Shown: piece after piece, positions 42,960-52,678 of the stretch
Layout of the letters: each line of letters opens with the position of its first letter
Numbering within the stretch: position 1 is the first letter of the stretch
NCBI GenBank assembly: GCA_937944855.1
Contig: CALFAY010000043.1
Span: forward strand, 1 to 64,000
Direction of reading: 5' to 3'
DNA: 64,000 bases
DNA from: an uncultured Planctomycetota bacterium
GTDB lineage: Bacteria; Planctomycetota; Planctomycetia; Gemmatales; HRBIN36
Program-made: the position numbers and the translations under genes
Notes under the pieces: generated by a model
The model's input: the letters and a program-made list of their open reading frames with translations, nothing else
Databases searched by the model: none
What the model was told of the DNA's origin: nothing

Positions 42960-45279
42960 GTTATGCTCGATTCGCAAGCCGGATGGCAGCGACTTGAAGC
43001 TGAACTTGCAGCAGGTCGTAGTCTCTGGGACGCTCCTGCCCGTGGGGGCGCGCCTCAGGATCCAGCACCTGTTCCGCTCGGCAGAACCCCGGCCCGCCGA
43101 GGTGATTTACGCTTTTATGTTGCCGCGCGACGGAGCCATGAAGGGCTTCCACGTCCGTGGCGAAACCTTTGAGATCCACTCCGAGTTGCGAGAGACTAAG
43201 CAAGCGGAAGCAATCTACGAAGACGCTTTGCAATAGGGCCATATGGCGACTTTAGCGCGGGAATACCAAGACGGCGTGGTCAACATCTGTCTCGGCAATC
43301 TGCGGCCCGAGGAGACGGTCATCGTCACCCTCGACCTGCTGGCCGGCACGGAACCGCACGACCACGGCTTTCGCTTCCGGTTTCCGTTCACCTTGCCCCT
43401 GGTTATCACGCGCAAGCAGTGGTCAGCAGCGACGACTTCGGGGACCTTCGTCTGGATTTGCCCCCCGAGTTCGGCGATATGATTCTGCCCTCGTGGACCA
43501 ACAACCCCGACCGTTTGCACCGGATCGGCCTGAACCTCAAGCTGCTGACGCCGGGCAACAGCGTCTCCCTCTCCTCGCCGTCCCATACGATCCGCATGGA
43601 GCCGAACGCCGACGGCTACACGGGGAAACTGGCCGATGTCGAGCAGGTTCCCGACCATGACCTGGTGCTGGACGTCCGCTTCGACCAGCCGCGGCGTATG
43701 GGCGTATGGGCTTCTCAGGAAAAGGGCCGGACGGCCGTCGGCACTTTATCTTCACCGTGCCCTCCAGCGAACTGGGTCTGCCAGTCAAGCAAGGTCGCCG
43801 CGTGACATTCGTTGTCGATCACTCCGGCTCTATGGAAGGCAAGCCTCTGCAAACCGCCAAGGAATTGATTCACAAACTACTGGCCCGTCTGTCCCCCGAG
43901 GACGAGTTTAACATTGTGGCTTTTGAGAGTGTCGCTACAGCCCTGTGGAAGAAACAGAGCCGGGCAACTCCGGAGTCCGTTCAAAAGGCCAACCGCTTCC
44001 TGAAGAAACTGCAAGCTACCGGAGGCACGGAACTTCTGGGCGGACTGGAACAGGCCGTAACTTGCTCCAATCCCGGCAGTGACATGGTCTTGATTACGGA
44101 TGGCAGCGTTTTTGGCACGGAGGCCATCATTAGCAAAGCCTGCAAGTTGGGAATGCGATCCATGTGCTTGGCGTTTGCGAGGAGGGTCAGGAGCGGTTTC
44201 TCGACATCTTGAGCCGGGGAACCGGCGGTGTCTGCCGGACCATCCTACCGGGCGAATCGACCGAGGAGTCCTGTCACGATTTAGCCGGCATTCTGGGCGG
44301 ATGCGTCGCTTCAGAACTGCGCGTGACATCCACGTCCCGGTCGCTGCGGATCCAACCGGAACTTTCCCAGGCGGTCTTCGCGGGGTGTCCGCTGGTGATC
44401 ATGGGGGACACTGATATCGATGAGGTTCCGCAATTCACCCTGACTTGGTCTTCGGAGGGGATGACTAAGAGCCTGGCACTCGCGGAAGAATGCCCAACGA
44501 AGGATCTGGGCGAGACCGTTGCCTTGCTGCGTGGGGCGCGGCTGATCGTGGATTGTCAGGGTCACGGTTTCACGACCGATGACGAAACCAGGAAGCGCTT
44601 AAAAGCGCTCAGTCAACGCTTCGGTCTGGCCAGCAGGGAGATGTCCCTGGTGGCGGTCGTCAAGCGACAGGGAGATGAGCTTCTGGAAGCTCCGAAGACA
44701 GAGGTCGTCGCCGCTGGCGTTAGCCGGGAGTATCTGAGTCACCTCTTCGTGAGATTTAGCAAGTCTCCTGGCCCGTTCGCTTCAGTGCAGTATTTCATAA
44801 ACCCTCAATCGGGAAGCTATTTCAGAAGAGAAGCGGTGGCCAGGCCGGAGTTTCATTTCCTTACTGCTCCGCGGGACTTTTGTGATTCTATTGATACAGG
44901 ATTGTGGACTGCCCCGCCCGTTCCTGGCGAAGGGGCCGACGAGGCGCAGTGGATTGCGGAGGCCGCTCACCTTCTGACGATGCTGCACGATTGCCAAGGG
45001 CGGTTCTCTCGCCGCTTCCGCCGTAACTTCAACGATATCCTCAATCGGCTGGAGCAATCTCCCCATGCCTCCGGTGATCCGCGTTGTCAATCCCTGTTGA
45101 GCTGGTTCCGCGAGCAGAATCGCCATACCAAGCCCCTTTCCTTTACGACCGAGCAAGTTGCGATGTTGGACACCGTTATTGACAGCGCGAACAATGACGG
45201 CCAGCTCACTGACTGGCAAAAGGACGAGTTCTGGAAGATTGTCAGCACCTTGCCGGGCATTACGATGCCGTCTGCATAA
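42922..45279 (+). pseudogene. VIT plus von Willebrand A domain protein, broken by four lesions
   Basis: Translated pieces reconstruct one protein of roughly 780 residues: VIT domain, a vWA domain with an intact MIDAS (DHSGS), then a C-terminal helical region. (1) A TAG at 43234-43236 interrupts the VIT domain between EDALQ and GHMATLAREY, where relatives have a Gln codon. (2) A frameshift at about 43405-43425 joins PLVIT to SSDDFGDLRLDLPPEFGD. (3) An exact 8-bp tandem duplication of GGCGTATG (43693-43708) shifts frame; removing one copy restores RRMGFSGKGPDG. (4) A one-base loss near 44156 separates KLGMR from IHVLGVCEEGQERFL. Everything else reads normally, so decay is recent, or some shifts are sequencing errors. 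Confidence 0.85.
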
Positions 45280-45360
45280 GCAGGCCAGGGTGATGGCCCG
45301 GAAGGCCGGGGAGTCAGTTTAGCAAAAATTCTCTTTGCCCAGGAGGCGGAGCGAGCCGGT

Positions 45361-45410
45361 GAGGGGCCTTGACGACTTGTCGGAAGTCTTCCACGGGTCG
45401 TCAGCCCCTC
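45361..45410. other. long stem-loop between the VIT/vWA gene and the FAD oxidoreductase
   Basis: Arms GAGGGGC-(CT)-TGACGAC (45361-45376) and GTCGTCAGCCCCTC (45397-45410) pair over 14 bp with a 2-base bulge. A smaller GGAA/TTCC hairpin sits in the loop. No T tract follows. It could be a terminator for the upstream gene or a structured operator; it ends 14 bases before the -35 box of the next promoter. Confidence 0.55.
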
Positions 45411-45423
45411 CCCTCCCCGCCTC

Positions 45424-45452
45424 TTGATCCTCTTCACCTGGCAGGCTATAGT
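45424..45452 (+). promoter_or_regulatory. sigma70-type promoter of the FAD oxidoreductase
   Basis: TTGATC (45424-45429), 17-base spacer, TATAGT (45447-45452), about 100 bases upstream of the start codon. Confidence 0.6.
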
Positions 45453-45550
45453 CGGCAAGCCGCGGCGGGAAAGACGACCCAGCTTGCTTCGGAGCGTCCG
45501 CTTGACGGCACGGCGATGCGACGAGATTGCAAACGCCAGGGGGAAGGGAC

Positions 45551-47200
45551 ATGAAAGCGATTCTGCTGATCGCGGCTGCCTGTCTTCCTGTCCTCGCCTG
45601 CATGCCCGCATGGGCCGTCCAGCCTATGCAAGGTAATTCCTTCGATGTGGTCGTGTATGGCGGCACGTCGGCAGGAGTGATCGCCGCCGTCCAGTGTCGC
45701 CAGATGGGCAAGACCGTCGTGCTCATCGAACCGGGCCGACATCTCGGCGGGTTGACTTCAGGCGGGCTTGGGGCTACCGACATCGGCAACAAGGCTGCCA
45801 TTGGAGGACTGGCCCGCGAGTTTTATCGCCGGGTCGGCTCGTATTACCGGCAACCTTCGGCCTGGAAGTGGCAAAAGCGCGAGGACTATCGCTCCCCCCG
45901 TCAACGACCCGGCGAAGTGGAAATGTGGACATTCGAACCCCATGTCGCCGAGGAGATTTATCGGCAATGGATTCGTGAGGCCCAAGTCCCCGTAGTCTTC
46001 GGGGAACGGCTCGACCTGCGGGGCGGCGTGCATATGCACAATCAACGCATCGTTGCCATCACGATGGAAAGCGGCCAGGAGTTTCGCGGCAAGGTCTTCA
46101 TTGACGCCACCTACGAAGGCGACCTGATGGCCAGGGCCAGCGTGCCTTATCACGTGGGACGCGAAGCCAATCGGGTGTATAACGAAACTTTAAACGGCGT
46201 GCAAAAGGTGAATGCCATTCATCACCAGTTTATAAAGTTGGTCAGTCCTTTCGTGGTGCCGGGAGATCGCAGTTCCGGCCTGCTGCCTCTGGTGCAGTCC
46301 GAGCCGCCGGGAGAAGACGGCGAAGGAGACCGCCGCGTTCAGGCTTACTGCTTCCGGATGTGTACGACGGACGTGCCGGAAAACCGGCGGCCCTGGCCCA
46401 GACCGGATGGCTATGACGAGCGGACCTACGAGCTGCTGCTGCGCAACTTCGAGGCCGGCGATCACCGTGTGCCCTGGAACCCCGTCTGGATGCCGAACCG
46501 CAAGACCGACACGAACAATAACTACGCCATCTCCACGGACTACCTGGGAGCAAATTATGACTATCCCGACGGCGATTATGCCACGCGCGAAAGGATTATC
46601 GCAGACCATAAGCGCTATCAGATGGGTTTGATGTACACCTTGGCCAATCACCCCCGCGTGCCTGAAGAGGTTCGCAAAGAGTTCCAACGTCTCGGGCTGG
46701 CCCGTGATGAGTTTACGGATAACGACAACTGGCCCCATCAGCTTTACATCCGCGAGGCCCGGCGGATGATCTCGGAATATGTCATGAATCAAAACCACTG
46801 CCAGCAGCGGATCGTGGCCGAAGATCCGGTCGGTCTGGGGGCTTATAACATGGATTCGCATAACGTGCAGCGGTATGTGACCCCGGAAGGCCATGTCCGC
46901 AATGAGGGCGATATTCAGGTGGGTGTTAAACCCTATCGCATCAGCTATCGCTCCATCCGGCCGCGGAAGCAGCATTGCGAAAACCTGCTGGTGCCGGTGT
47001 GTCTGTCGGCGTCGCACATCGCCTACGGTTCCATCCGCATGGAGCCGGTCTTCATGGTGCTGGGGCAGTCGGCGGCCACGGCCGCCTGCTTGGCCGTGGA
47101 CCTGGGTGTGGCCGTCCAGGACGTCCCCTACGACCGGTTGCGGGAACGCTTGCGGGCAGACGGTCAGGTCCTCGATTGGCCAGTCCCAGAGTCGAAATAA
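45551..47200 (+). CDS. secreted FAD-dependent oxidoreductase
   Basis: A 549-residue flavoprotein of the planctomycete FAD-dependent oxidoreductase group (PF12831-like). The signal peptide is MKAILLIAAACLPVLACMPA. The FAD-binding Rossmann motif is DVVVYGGTSAGVIAAVQ, in which the canonical third Gly of GxGxxG is replaced (GGTSAG), as usual for this group. The ribityl/adenine segment VLIEPGRHLGGLTSGGL follows, with FIDATYEGDLMARA mid-protein. The C-terminal LGQSAATAACLAVDLG is the second FAD contact. Substrate unknown. The ATG at 45551 follows GGGGGAAGGG. Confidence 0.9.
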   Translation: MKAILLIAAACLPVLACMPAWAVQPMQGNSFDVVVYGGTSAGVIAAVQCRQMGKTVVLIEPGRHLGGLTSGGLGATDIGNKAAIGGLAREFYRRVGSYYRQPSAWKWQKREDYRSPRQRPGEVEMWTFEPHVAEEIYRQWIREAQVPVVFGERLDLRGGVHMHNQRIVAITMESGQEFRGKVFIDATYEGDLMARASVPYHVGREANRVYNETLNGVQKVNAIHHQFIKLVSPFVVPGDRSSGLLPLVQSEPPGEDGEGDRRVQAYCFRMCTTDVPENRRPWPRPDGYDERTYELLLRNFEAGDHRVPWNPVWMPNRKTDTNNNYAISTDYLGANYDYPDGDYATRERIIADHKRYQMGLMYTLANHPRVPEEVRKEFQRLGLARDEFTDNDNWPHQLYIREARRMISEYVMNQNHCQQRIVAEDPVGLGAYNMDSHNVQRYVTPEGHVRNEGDIQVGVKPYRISYRSIRPRKQHCENLLVPVCLSASHIAYGSIRMEPVFMVLGQSAATAACLAVDLGVAVQDVPYDRLRERLRADGQVLDWPVPESK

Positions 47201-47258
47201 CCTGACCGGGCAATCCCGGGGGCGGATCAGTGCGCTTGCGGTTTCGGTGAACCCGGAC

Positions 47259-48218
47259 CTACATCCGGTGGGCGAAATCCTGCCAGGCGCCCTCGACGTC
47301 CGCTTCCTGGGCCGTGCCTGGGTGGATCAGGATCCGGTACCGCAACCGCAGTTCCTTGTCGGGCGGCAGCTCGAAGAACTCCTGGTAGGTGAAACTGGCC
47401 ATGAAGGTCATGTTGTTGAGCGTGTTCCACGGCGTCGGGTGCCGCGGGTTGAGCGGATGGTCCAGGATGGCGATACCGCCGGTGTTGACGTTGTCGAGAG
47501 GCCCGCTGAAGTCGCACCACTTGGCCCGGCTGCCCCGGACATCATCGTTCTCCTGGCCCTCGGAGGTAGTGAGCTTGCCGAAGCGGGTCAACGGTCGGAA
47601 ATCGGCCAGGTTTCCGTACTGCTTCGTGTAGCTCTCCTTCTGCGGCTTGGGACACAGGGCGTTGATGACCCGGCAGGCCAGCAGGTTGTAAGGCGACTGC
47701 TCGAAGCGCACCAGTCCATTAGGCGCGCGGAACTGGAGCAGCAGGTCGATGATGCGGAAGCCCGGCTTGTTTGGATCGGGAGCGGGCACCACCACGGTCC
47801 GCGTCTCCTGCAAGACATCCCGTCCGTCCACGCTCCGCCAGATGATCTGTTCCTGGAAGCCGCCCACTGGCCCGCTCTCGGTCATGATGAAGCCGATGTG
47901 GGCCAGCCCGCCGCATTCTCCGATCTTTTCCTCCCAGAAATTGGAAGTTCTTGCTCCGGCGTCGGTCTTGTGGCTGACGGCCCGATGCCCGAGGAAGATG
48001 CCGTGGTGCCAATAGTGGCCGCGATAGGTGCCGGGAAATTCGCCGTTCTGCGTGATCGGCCAGTTGTTCGGCCCGAAGACGGGATGGAAATAGGGCTTGT
48101 ACAAGCCCGCCTGATCGTTGTCGAAGTTGTACACGAAAAATGGCTGACCGTTCTGGTACACGTCGAGCACCGAGTTGCCGACCTTGACTTCGACAGCCGG
48201 CTTGCCTTCCTGTGCCAT
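47259..48218 (-). CDS. DUF6807 / 'PmoA-like' protein
   Basis: A 319-residue protein related to the family labelled 'methane oxygenase PmoA' in databases; that label is a misnomer for these soluble proteins. Typical features are HPVFGPNNWPITQNG, GHYWHHGIFLGHR and NPRHPTPWNTLNN, with several histidines that may bind a metal. It has a galactose-mutarotase-like beta composition. No clear signal peptide follows the chosen ATG (48216-48218), which has GGGGGCAGG before it. It may act on carbohydrate, but this is inference. It converges with the FAD oxidoreductase gene. Confidence 0.82.
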   Translation of the reverse strand: MAQEGKPAVEVKVGNSVLDVYQNGQPFFVYNFDNDQAGLYKPYFHPVFGPNNWPITQNGEFPGTYRGHYWHHGIFLGHRAVSHKTDAGARTSNFWEEKIGECGGLAHIGFIMTESGPVGGFQEQIIWRSVDGRDVLQETRTVVVPAPDPNKPGFRIIDLLLQFRAPNGLVRFEQSPYNLLACRVINALCPKPQKESYTKQYGNLADFRPLTRFGKLTTSEGQENDDVRGSRAKWCDFSGPLDNVNTGGIAILDHPLNPRHPTPWNTLNNMTFMASFTYQEFFELPPDKELRLRYRILIHPGTAQEADVEGAWQDFAHRM

Positions 48219-48335
48219 CGCCTGCCCCCCGAGTGAAAGGCCCCTGCTGTTTTGATTCCGCGGTCCCCCTCCGATGCTCAAGCTACCCGCTGGGGCGACG
48301 CTGTGCCAGTGGAATCGCCGCGACGTGGGCAATGT

Positions 48336-49124
48336 TCATGACAGCAGATGGAGAAGGAAGTCCTCGAGCAGATCGCCGAGCCGTTGGTGCTGTCGCTCCG
48401 ATTCGGCCAGCACTTCGGCATGGCTAAGCCGCTCGCCGCTCAGGCCCGCCGCCCGATTCGTGATGCACGACACTGCCACGCAGGCCAGCCCGCGCGCGAT
48501 TGCCTCGGCAGCCTCGTGGACCGTGGACATGCCCACGGCATCGGCTCCGACTGCGCGCAATGCTCGAATCTCCGCCGGCGTCTCGTAGCACGGTCCCAGC
48601 ACCCCGGCATAGCTTCCCGATGTCCCGGTCCATCCCAGGCGCGAGGCGGAAGCGGAGAGACATCGCCTCAGCGATTCGGAATGCGCAAGTGGAATCGGAT
48701 CGCTGATGCGTGGACCGGGCCGTGTCCAGTCCAGAATCCGCTCTGCGATCAGAAGTTTACCCGGCGTCAGGTCTTCCCGGATGCCTCCCGCAGCGCTGGT
48801 CAGAACCACCGAGCCAATGCCGAGGTGATCAGCCAAACGAATCGGAGCGACAATCGTTTCGCGGGAATGGCCTTCGTAGAGGTGGTTGCGACCGGAAAAG
48901 AGCAGCACGCTAACCCGGTTCCAAAGTCCGAGGAGGACCTTGCCCTCGTGCCCAGGCACGGTCGGGGGAGCCAGGGGAGGGCAGGCGGAAAAAGGAACGG
49001 CGCAAAGCGGCTTGACCCGCCCGACAAGGCTGCCGAATCCGGAGCCGAGGACCACGGCGGCCACGGGGCGATCTAGCCGAGCCGCTTCCAAAAGCTCCGG
49101 CGGACAGGAGGCGGAATTGGACAT
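48336..49124 (-). CDS. purine nucleoside phosphorylase
   Basis: A 262-residue trimeric-type purine nucleoside phosphorylase that splits inosine and guanosine with phosphate. VVLGSGFGSLVGRV near 25 is the phosphate-binding loop. Further motifs are GRNHLYEG, TSAAGGI, GVLGPCYETPAEIRAL and AVGADAVGMSTVHEA, ending with CITNRAAG. The ATG shares one base with the stop of the upstream gene (TGATG). It is the last gene of the six-gene chain and probably serves purine salvage. Confidence 0.92.
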   Translation of the reverse strand: MSNSASCPPELLEAARLDRPVAAVVLGSGFGSLVGRVKPLCAVPFSACPPLAPPTVPGHEGKVLLGLWNRVSVLLFSGRNHLYEGHSRETIVAPIRLADHLGIGSVVLTSAAGGIREDLTPGKLLIAERILDWTRPGPRISDPIPLAHSESLRRCLSASASRLGWTGTSGSYAGVLGPCYETPAEIRALRAVGADAVGMSTVHEAAEAIARGLACVAVSCITNRAAGLSGERLSHAEVLAESERQHQRLGDLLEDFLLHLLS

Positions 49125-49885
49125 CAGACCAGTTCCGGAATCGCGGACCGGCTGGCACCGCCTTCCCGATCCCGGCTTTCGAGCTTGGTCCGGGCCGCCC
49201 GGGCGATCAGGTCCGCGCACAATTCCTCGCCCAGCAGGCTGGAGTTAAGCACGAGGTCGTACTGATGCGGGTCGTGGATCTGACGGCCGAAGTGCTCGGT
49301 CACGAATGCCGCACGTTCTTTGTCCCGGAGTTCGACCTGTTCCGCCGCTTTTTCCCGAGTCAGCCGTTCCAATTGACTCAGGTACGTCACGCGGTCGGCC
49401 AGAGGAGCGACGATGCGGACGTGCAAGGTCGAGGACGCAGGCAGGAGGCAGCCGGCGCCGCGGCCGATGATGACCGCGTCTCCCCGGGCGCCGATGGCCA
49501 GAATGGTCCGCATCAGCGAGCGGACCTCCGGGCGCAAGCTGTCCGCCGACGGGGCCAGCCGGGAGACGCGCTCTTCGACCCAAGCGGCCGCGGCCGGGTC
49601 GAGGACCTCGAACAGTTCGCGGCTGAGATACGGCTCCTGGGCCAGATATTCGAGCAGTTCCTGGTGATAGACCTGCCAGCCGAGTTTCTTGCCGACCCGT
49701 CGTCCGATGGTGCCGCCGCGAGAGCCGGCCTCTCGGCTGATGGCCACGGTGAGCGAGAGCGGGACGAAATCTTCATCCTTCACCCGAGTCGGCTGGCGGG
49801 CGAAGGCTTGCCTGAGCATTTCCAAAAACTCGGTGCCGCCCAGGACGGCCTCGGCAGCGGGTTGCGGCTCGGGGGTCGGTTTCAT
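49124..49885 (-). CDS. cytidylate-kinase-like family protein
   Basis: A 253-residue protein of the cytidylate kinase-like family (PF13189). A modified P-loop is visible as SREAGSRGGTIGRRVGKKLG near 50, followed by YHQELLEYLA and IIGRGAGCLLP near 138, features conserved in that family. The first 40 residues are an extra helical extension. The phosphoryl acceptor has not been established for the family. It lies 14 bases downstream of an ABC permease gene and its stop overlaps the phosphorylase start (TGATG). Confidence 0.85.
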   Translation of the reverse strand: MKPTPEPQPAAEAVLGGTEFLEMLRQAFARQPTRVKDEDFVPLSLTVAISREAGSRGGTIGRRVGKKLGWQVYHQELLEYLAQEPYLSRELFEVLDPAAAAWVEERVSRLAPSADSLRPEVRSLMRTILAIGARGDAVIIGRGAGCLLPASSTLHVRIVAPLADRVTYLSQLERLTREKAAEQVELRDKERAAFVTEHFGRQIHDPHQYDLVLNSSLLGEELCADLIARAARTKLESRDREGGASRSAIPELV

Positions 49886-49899
49886 GGCCTTGCCTCGTC

Positions 49900-50730
49900 T
49901 CAGGTCAAATCACGGTACTCCCGCTGGGAAAAAACGATCATGCCGATGGCGAACAGGACCGCAGCCGCCGTCACCAGCACCGCGACCGCCGTCCAGCCAT
50001 CCACGGGCAGAAAGAAAAAGGCACGTTCCGGGACGACACCGCTGCGATGCGTTCCGCTGGGCCGATCCAGGCCGACGCGGGCCGCCAGGTCGTACAGCAC
50101 GCATTTGGAATAGAAGGTGACGCTGATCCGCTTGACCATTCCGGGCATGCTTCCGACCAGGGTTTCCACCACGAAAGCATAAGCGACGCCGATGATCGTC
50201 GAACGGCGGAAAGCGGCACCGAGCAGCTGAAACAGGCAAACGTAGGTCAGCGTGCCCAAGGCAGCGGCAGGCCACAACTGCGCCGCCGCCCACAGCGCGT
50301 TGCCCCCTCCCAGCGCCCCCAGCAGAAACCAGCCGCCCAGCGTCAGGCCGAACGTCCACGGCAACGCCGCCAGGAACTTGGCCAGATAAACCCACGGCCG
50401 CGGCAATGGCCGGGTCAGAATCCAGATCAGCGTCCGGTCTTCCCACTCGCCGCCGAGGCTCTGCGAGGCGAAGGCTAGGCTCAGCAGCGGCAGCAGGAAG
50501 CCGAGATACAACCCCAGCAGGACCGTGCGGGAAAAGCCGATGGCCGTCCAGCCCCATTCGCCGTGTTCGTGCAGTCGCCAGATCGAGCCGCCCAGCACCA
50601 CCAAAGCCATCAAGGCCAGTAACAGCACCGCCGCGAACGTATGCCACGTCCACCACAACCGGCGGAAGGACAAGGCCGTCAGATAGGCCCACGCTGTCCA
50701 GGCACTGCCGCGCTGGGCAACCGTGCTCAT
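49900..50730 (-). CDS. ABC-2 type permease (second module)
   Basis: A 276-residue inner-membrane protein with six spans. It has the GGEWEDRTLIWILTRPLPRPWVYLAK region of ABC-2 permeases between spans 2 and 3. The ATG at 50728-50730 follows GGAGAG and overlaps the ATPase stop (ATGA). It pairs with the ATPase at 50727-51737. Confidence 0.85.
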   Translation of the reverse strand: MSTVAQRGSAWTAWAYLTALSFRRLWWTWHTFAAVLLLALMALVVLGGSIWRLHEHGEWGWTAIGFSRTVLLGLYLGFLLPLLSLAFASQSLGGEWEDRTLIWILTRPLPRPWVYLAKFLAALPWTFGLTLGGWFLLGALGGGNALWAAAQLWPAAALGTLTYVCLFQLLGAAFRRSTIIGVAYAFVVETLVGSMPGMVKRISVTFYSKCVLYDLAARVGLDRPSGTHRSGVVPERAFFFLPVDGWTAVAVLVTAAAVLFAIGMIVFSQREYRDLT

Positions 50731-51737
50731 AGACTCTCCTGCAACACATACTCCAGAATGGCCTGGGTCGAGCAGTCGGTAGTTTCCAGGTGCGTCACGT
50801 CCAGATTCTCCTCCAGGACCAGTTGCCCGAAGGCCCGGTAAAAGCGTTGCGGCTGTCGGGCCCGCACCGTGACCATGCCCCCTGCTCCCAGCTCGACGCC
50901 CAGCACCTCCGGCAGCCGAAGCAAGGCCCCCGCCAACTCCCGAGGCCGGTCGCAACCGATGCGGACCGTCAACGGCTGATTCTCGAACATGTCGCGGATT
51001 TCCGTCACGGTCCCCTGAGCCAGCAACCGTCCGCGTGCCACCACCATGACCCGATCCGTCAGCCGCTCCAGTTCCTCCAGTTGATGACTGGAGATGAGCA
51101 ACGACTTGCCCTGTTCCGCGAGGTCGAAAAACAGCCGATGCAGATCGCGCCGCACCACCGGATCGATCCCGTTCATCGGCTCGTCGAGGATCAGCAGTTC
51201 GGGATCATGCACGAGGGCCTGGGCCAGCTTGATCCGCTGCCGCATCCCTTTGGAATAGCCGCGAACGCAGCGATGGGCCTGGTCGCTCATGCCCACCAAT
51301 TCCAGGGCGCGCTCGGCCCGTTGGGCCGCCTCCTGGGCCCCGAAGCCGGAGAGCCGGGCGATGGCCCGCACGAAGTCCCGGCCGGACATCTCCTCGTAGA
51401 ACACGTCCGATTCGGGACAGTAGCCGACGTGCCACTTGGCCTCCGCCGACCAGGCTGATTTGCCCAGCACGGTCACGACGCCGAGGCTGGGCCGCAGTTG
51501 TCCGGTGGCCAGTTTCATCAGCGTGCTTTTACCTGCACCGTTGGGACCGACCAGACCCGTGATGCCCGGTTCCAGGTGGAAGGAAACTTCGTTGAGGCCG
51601 ATGACCGGGCCATACCACTTGCTGACCCGGTCGAACTGGAGGATCGGCGCGGGACTGCCATCAGGCGAGGCGGAGCGCGTCAAGGCCTCCGGCAAGCGCT
51701 CCGCCAGTGCCGCTCGCTCCGAAGCCACTGCGTCCAT
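50727..51737 (-). CDS. ABC ATPase (second module)
   Basis: A 336-residue nucleotide-binding subunit. Walker A is GPNGAGKST (about 68-76), the signature YSKGMRQRIKLAQALVHDPE and Walker B LLILDEPMNGIDP follow. The C-terminal about 90 residues form an extra domain, common in ABC-2 exporters. It resembles the ATPase of the first module (52665-53681) over the core. The ATG shares one base with the stop of the permease upstream (TGATG). Confidence 0.92.
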   Translation of the reverse strand: MDAVASERAALAERLPEALTRSASPDGSPAPILQFDRVSKWYGPVIGLNEVSFHLEPGITGLVGPNGAGKSTLMKLATGQLRPSLGVVTVLGKSAWSAEAKWHVGYCPESDVFYEEMSGRDFVRAIARLSGFGAQEAAQRAERALELVGMSDQAHRCVRGYSKGMRQRIKLAQALVHDPELLILDEPMNGIDPVVRRDLHRLFFDLAEQGKSLLISSHQLEELERLTDRVMVVARGRLLAQGTVTEIRDMFENQPLTVRIGCDRPRELAGALLRLPEVLGVELGAGGMVTVRARQPQRFYRAFGQLVLEENLDVTHLETTDCSTQAILEYVLQESL

Positions 51738-52678
51738 CACCGGACGATTTCGACCGCCCGGATCCGTCTGTCCAGATATAGCAGGCATAGGCCACACACC
51801 GCCGCGACTACCACGGCCGCTTCCCAGGCTTCCGGCTGCGGTCGGGTGATGAACCGTCGCCCCGCTTCCAGCTGCGGAGCGACATCGAGGCACCACGACC
51901 CCAGCAGGTACATGTTGTTCCACATATCCACCAGCCGCCAACGGGCGTCCAGACCCAGGCCGTCCACCAGCGAATCGGCCACGGCCCGGCCGAAGAACAG
52001 AATGCCGACCCAGACCATGATCAGCGGCACCGTCTTGCGGACCCACGACGCCACCGCCAGCACCAGCAAACCCAGACACACCGACAGCACCGCCCCATAG
52101 CCCAGAATGCCCACCAGCAACTCGGCCCGGTTTTCAATGTAGTTCCAACCCTCCATCAAAGAGCATTCGGCAAACAAGATCAGGGCCGGCAAAGTCGTCA
52201 GCATGTTGACGAACAACGCGACGGCCAGAAACTTTCCGGCCAGGTAGTGCCAGCGGTTCAGCGGCTTGGAAAGATAAAAAGGCAGGCTGCCGTACTGGTA
52301 GTCGTTGCCGATCAGGATCGCTCCGGCCAGAGCGAGGACCGCCATGACGACGTAGCCCTGAAGCCAGATGAAGTTGCGGTAGGTCTCCTTGGTTCCGGCC
52401 ATGTAGAGTTGCTCCTGGATGGCCCGGACGGTGTCGGTCCAGAAGCGGATGACCTGCGGGTTGCTGCCGGCCAGCGAGGGGATGTCGATCTGGTAGAACA
52501 GGTAGATGCCGCCGAAATAGACGAGGAAGTGGAACAGCCCCAGAGCGTACAGCAGCCAGAAAAGCTTGCGGCGGAAGACCATGCCCAGGGCGACGCGACT
52601 GACAGGCCAGGGAGTCATCCAGGCCCCGTGCAGAGTGCCTTGCCACGGCCGATAGCCAAGCAGGTTAATGCGTCCCAT
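51737..52678 (-). CDS. ABC-2 type permease (first module)
   Basis: A 313-residue membrane protein with about six spans (for example 34-62, 105-132, 150-172, 180-210, 215-240, 285-303). The GNDYQYGSLPFYLSKPLNRWHYLAGK segment is the ABC-2 permease hallmark. The ATG at 52676-52678 lies inside the end of the ATPase gene (14-base overlap), so the two are translationally coupled. Confidence 0.85.
   Translation of the reverse strand: MGRINLLGYRPWQGTLHGAWMTPWPVSRVALGMVFRRKLFWLLYALGLFHFLVYFGGIYLFYQIDIPSLAGSNPQVIRFWTDTVRAIQEQLYMAGTKETYRNFIWLQGYVVMAVLALAGAILIGNDYQYGSLPFYLSKPLNRWHYLAGKFLAVALFVNMLTTLPALILFAECSLMEGWNYIENRAELLVGILGYGAVLSVCLGLLVLAVASWVRKTVPLIMVWVGILFFGRAVADSLVDGLGLDARWRLVDMWNNMYLLGSWCLDVAPQLEAGRRFITRPQPEAWEAAVVVAAVCGLCLLYLDRRIRAVEIVR

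Noticed and set aside
47259-48218. Methane monooxygenase subunit PmoA
   Set aside because: The 'PmoA' label of this soluble family is historical. There are no membrane spans or pmoBC neighbours, so methane oxidation is not implied.
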